This document shows, piece by piece, positions 8,240-10,071 of a DNA stretch of 10,071 nucleotides. Below the pieces are notes generated by a model. That model was not told where the DNA came from and made no database searches. It was given only the letters and a program-made list of their open reading frames with translations. Position 1 is the first letter of the stretch, and every line of letters begins with the position of its first letter. Position numbers and translations under genes: made by a program. The DNA comes from Porticoccaceae bacterium UBA2002 (GTDB taxonomy: Bacteria > Pseudomonadota > Gammaproteobacteria > Pseudomonadales > Porticoccaceae), in NCBI GenBank assembly GCA_002334915.1, contig DDCQ01000072.1, forward strand, positions 1-10,071, in the 5' to 3' direction.

Positions 8240-8921
8240 ACCGAAAAGACGCCTAAGACCCCACAGCAGGCTAAGCCAATTAGTCAATATGATCCAGGCC
8301 CCCTACAGCACCGTCTGGGACTGCTGCTGCGATCATGGCCTGCTAGGGATGTCCCTGCTTAAAGATCGATGTGCCGACCAAGTAATCTTTGTCGATGTGC
8401 TTGAAAATATGATGGCCAGCCTGGCCGATAGGCTAGCTCGGGACTTCCCCCTGGACCAATACAGCTGGCAAGTTCGCTGCGACGATGTAAAAAACATCGC
8501 CGTGCCTGATGCTGACTCCCAACTATTTATAATCGCCGGGGTCGGGCCACACCAGACCATAGAATTTATAGACAGCCTCTGCGCCTCAGCCCCTGACCGC
8601 CCATTTGATCTGCTAATCTGCTCCGTGCATGGCAACTACTCTGTGCGAGAGGCGTTGATAAATCAGGGCTATAAACTCAAAGATGAGCGCATTATCTGTG
8701 ATAAAAATCGCTTCTATGAAGCCATTTATGTCTCCAAAAGCGCAGATCAACCATTGATAGAAACAGGCAGCCCAATGTGGAACTGGGCAGACCCGGTGCA
8801 TCAGGACTACTGGCACAGAACCGTCGGCCATTATCAACAAAAAGCCAAAAATGACCCGGTGCAATTCCAACCCATTGTTGAGCGATATAAGGTGCTGCGA
8901 GCCTCAATAGAAAGTGCTTAG
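8232..8921 (+). CDS. trmK: TrmK-like SAM-dependent tRNA (adenine-22-N1) methyltransferase family protein
   Basis: A 229-residue class I methyltransferase resembling the TrmK/COG2384 family, which in Bacillus methylates N1 of A22 in tRNA. Seen: an N-terminal basic RLSQLVNMI stretch, the SAM motif VWDCCCDHGLLG (28-39), the acidic strand end VDVLENMM (54-61), CDDV (83-86), IIAGVG (100-105), and the family-type C-terminal strand DKNRFYEAIYVSK (157-169). A helical tail follows. I chose the ATG at 8232, which overlaps the monooxygenase stop as ATGGATAA; an in-frame ATG at 8202 would add ten residues outside the conserved core and has only a weak GAG before it. Compared with Bacillus TrmK (recalled from memory), AGMGG is AGVGPH here and the LQPN segment reads ICSVHGN, so the tRNA target is less certain than the fold. 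The stop codon overlaps a long inverted repeat. Confidence 0.78.
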   Translation: MDKPKRRLRPHSRLSQLVNMIQAPYSTVWDCCCDHGLLGMSLLKDRCADQVIFVDVLENMMASLADRLARDFPLDQYSWQVRCDDVKNIAVPDADSQLFIIAGVGPHQTIEFIDSLCASAPDRPFDLLICSVHGNYSVREALINQGYKLKDERIICDKNRFYEAIYVSKSADQPLIETGSPMWNWADPVHQDYWHRTVGHYQQKAKNDPVQFQPIVERYKVLRASIESA

Positions 8922-9029
8922 CAAAGTCTTAGCAGGTAATCTTGAGACCTTGAGCCGCAGGGATGCTGCTCCAGAGCTTACAGGGAGGTATTTACAGCGA
9001 GTCTCAAGATTACCTGCTAAGGCTTTGCT
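8920..9029. repeat. Long inverted repeat: 29-nt arms, 52-nt centre
   Basis: The arm 8920-8948 (beginning AGCAAAGTCTTAGCAGG) is the reverse complement of 9001-9029 (ending TGCTAAGGCTTTGCT) at 28 of 29 positions. The only exception, T8927 against G9022, can still pair as G-U in the plus-strand RNA, so the transcript would have an uninterrupted 29-pair stem. The left arm starts inside the TAG stop of the methyltransferase gene. No target-site duplication is visible on the flanks and no transposase is encoded. It may be one copy of a dispersed intergenic repeat or a specific RNA structure. Confidence 0.92.
8952..8990 (+). ncRNA. Two hairpins with CsrA/RsmA-type binding loops inside the long stem
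   Basis: The centre of the inverted repeat contains two small stem-loops in plus-strand RNA. The first is GAGCCGC (8952-8958) paired with GCTGCTC (8965-8971) through one mismatch, leaving the hexaloop AGGGAT (8959-8964). The second is TAC (8979-8981) paired with GTA (8988-8990), loop AGGGAG (8982-8987). Both give CANGGANG (CAGGGATG at 8958, CAGGGAGG at 8981), the known CsrA/RsmA recognition pattern with GGA exposed in a hexaloop, spaced 23 nt apart. Transcribed from the trmK side this would be a 3' UTR or processed small RNA ending at the 9066-9091 terminator. The role as a CsrA target or sponge is inferred; no promoter for a separate RNA was identified. Confidence 0.45.
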
Positions 9030-9065
9030 CCCGCAGTATCTACAAACACAAAACCTCGGACATAA

Positions 9066-9091
9066 AAAAAGCGGCCCGAAAGCCGCTTTTT
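9066..9091. terminator. Bidirectional intrinsic terminator between trmK and sucD
   Basis: AAAAAGCGGC (9066-9075) and GCCGCTTTTT (9082-9091) form a perfect 10-bp stem with the 6-nt loop CCGAAA. A T-tract follows the GC-rich core on the plus strand, and a run of seven A at 9064-9070 supplies the U-tract for the minus strand. It sits between convergent genes, 17 nt after the sucD stop, so it should end both sucCD transcription and the SDR-monooxygenase-trmK transcript. Confidence 0.93.
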
Positions 9092-9107
9092 CAATACCGA
9101 AAAGACC

Positions 9108-9980
9108 TTACCAACCGGTAATTTCCTTTAGGCCATTACCAATATCAGCCAGACTGCGAACAGTCTTAACACCAGCGTCTTCCAGAGCTGCAAATTTCTC
9201 GTCTGCTGTACCCTTACCACCGGAAACAATCGCGCCAGCATGACCCATGCGCTTGCCAGCAGGTGCAGTTACACCAGCAATATAAGACACAACAGGCTTG
9301 GTGACATTGGCTTTGATATAAGCCGCCGCTTCTTCTTCAGCAGTACCGCCAATCTCGCCGATCATTACGATAGCTTCAGTGGCTGGGTCTTTTTCAAACA
9401 ATTCGAGAATATCGATAAAGCTTGAACCCGGGATGGGATCGCCACCAATACCTACGCAGGTAGACTGGCCAAAACCATAATCCGTAGTCTGCTTAACCGC
9501 TTCATAGGTCAGAGTACCTGAACGCGAGACAATGCCTACTTTGCCGGGCAGATGAATATGACCGGGCATAATGCCGATCTTGCACTCGCCTGGAGTGATA
9601 ACGCCTGGGCAGTTGGGTCCAATCAGGCGCACGCCCAAAGTGTCGCAAACTACTTTGCAGTCGAGCATATCCTGAGTGGGAATACCCTCAGTAATGCACA
9701 CAACCAGCTTGAGGCCGGCATTGGCCGCTTCCAGAATAGAATCTTTACAGAATGGTGCAGGCACATAGATCACCGAGGCTTCAGCGCCTGTGGCTGCTAC
9801 GGCTTCTGCAACAGTATTAAAAACTGGCAGACCCAGATGCTCTGTACCGCCCTTACCTGGAGTAACACCACCAACCATTTTTGTACCATACTCGAGCGCT
9901 TGCTCTGAGTGGAAGGTACCCTGACCACCGGTAAAGCCCTGACAGATAACCTTAGTGTCGCTATTGATTAGGATAGACAT
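9108..9980 (-). CDS. sucD: Succinyl-CoA ligase (ADP-forming), alpha subunit
   Basis: A 290-residue alpha subunit of the TCA-cycle enzyme that converts succinyl-CoA to succinate with substrate-level formation of a nucleoside triphosphate. It works with the beta subunit SucC in the cytoplasm. Seen: the CoA-binding Rossmann start [15 protein letters not shown] (10-24), VTPGKGG (39-45), GPNCPG (121-126) with the CoA-site Cys C124, and the phosphorylated active-site histidine H247 in GHAGAI. The positions equal those of E. coli SucD (289 residues) plus the initiator Met. The start at 9980 is fixed by a consensus AGGAGGT (9988-9994) and by homology; an ATG 42 nt further upstream lies within the end of sucC and is not used. 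The sucC stop is 1 nt before this start, the usual sucCD arrangement. No promoter is expected inside the window. Confidence 0.98.
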   Translation of the reverse strand: MSILINSDTKVICQGFTGGQGTFHSEQALEYGTKMVGGVTPGKGGTEHLGLPVFNTVAEAVAATGAEASVIYVPAPFCKDSILEAANAGLKLVVCITEGIPTQDMLDCKVVCDTLGVRLIGPNCPGVITPGECKIGIMPGHIHLPGKVGIVSRSGTLTYEAVKQTTDYGFGQSTCVGIGGDPIPGSSFIDILELFEKDPATEAIVMIGEIGGTAEEEAAAYIKANVTKPVVSYIAGVTAPAGKRMGHAGAIVSGGKGTADEKFAALEDAGVKTVRSLADIGNGLKEITGW

Positions 9981-9981
9981 A

Positions 9982-10071
9982 TTAGTTACCTCCTGCGGCT
10001 TTAACAGCTTGTTGTGCGGCATCCGTCAGGCTGGTTGCTGCAATAATGGCCAGACCGGATTCGGCCAGCTT
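9982..10071 (-). CDS. sucC: Succinyl-CoA ligase beta subunit, last 29 codons (5' part outside the window)
   Basis: The minus strand is open from the window edge to TAA at 9982-9984, encoding a C-terminus [20 protein letters not shown] and nine further residues ending GGN. This matches the end of SucC as known from E. coli (KLAESGLNIIAA followed by LTDAAQQ). SucC is the ATP-grasp beta subunit that binds nucleotide and succinate and pairs with SucD. Only the tail is visible, but its wording and its place directly before sucD make the call safe. Confidence 0.93.
   Translation of the reverse strand, partial: KLAESGLAIIAATSLTDAAQQAVKAAGGN
9988..9994 (-). promoter_or_regulatory. Shine-Dalgarno site of sucD
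   Basis: AGGAGGT on the minus strand lies 7 nt before the sucD ATG, inside the last codons of sucC. It decides the start at 9980 over the longer open frame. Confidence 0.9.

Noticed and set aside
8914..9243. Plus-strand open frame of 109 codons after trmK
   Set aside because: It runs through the inverted repeat, the terminator and antisense to the end of sucD; it has no ribosome site and no recognisable protein family.
9552..9908. Plus-strand open frame of 118 codons
   Set aside because: It is antisense to sucD, a strongly conserved gene with all active-site residues present; no independent coding signal.
9981..10022. Longer sucD start adding 14 residues
   Set aside because: The added part overlaps the sucC C-terminus, whereas the ATG at 9980 has a consensus AGGAGGT and matches the E. 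coli SucD length.

Overview
The window looks like chromosomal DNA of a gammaproteobacterium, probably a marine or otherwise aquatic heterotroph. The evidence is the gene content (a glucosylglycerate-type compatible-solute pair, a LexA-controlled dnaE2/imuC, an EthA/AlmA-like Baeyer-Villiger monooxygenase, sucCD), an SOS box of the gammaproteobacterial type, and a G+C content of roughly half, judged by eye. This placement is an inference. No tRNA, rRNA, CRISPR array, transposase or phage gene was seen.

Layout: (1) Bases 1-2493, plus strand: the 3' part of a glucosyl-3-phosphoglycerate synthase gene overlaps by 4 nt a GH13_18 sugar phosphorylase, most likely glucosylglycerate phosphorylase. Together they would make and recycle glucosylglycerate. 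(2) Bases 2494-5637: a perfect 20-bp LexA box lies 28 nt before dnaE2/imuC, an error-prone DNA polymerase. Its usual partners imuA and imuB are not in the window. (3) Bases 5638-8921: a 194-nt leader with a small palindrome, then a tight three-gene plus-strand run of SDR oxidoreductase, Baeyer-Villiger monooxygenase and TrmK-like tRNA methyltransferase (2-nt gap, then 8-nt overlap). (4) Bases 8920-9107: a structured intergenic region. It has a 29-nt inverted repeat whose 52-nt centre carries two short hairpins with CsrA/RsmA-type loop motifs, followed by an intrinsic terminator that works in both directions. (5) Bases 9108-10071, minus strand: sucD and the last codons of sucC, converging on that terminator.

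The SDR and monooxygenase fit consecutive steps of alcohol to ketone to ester oxidation; the methyltransferase seems to be along for the ride. The most unusual item is the 8920-9029 element. In the plus orientation it would form the 3' UTR of the trmK transcript, and it resembles a CsrA/RsmA-sequestering RNA module held in a long stem. It could equally be a copy of a dispersed intergenic repeat family; a genome-wide search would decide.
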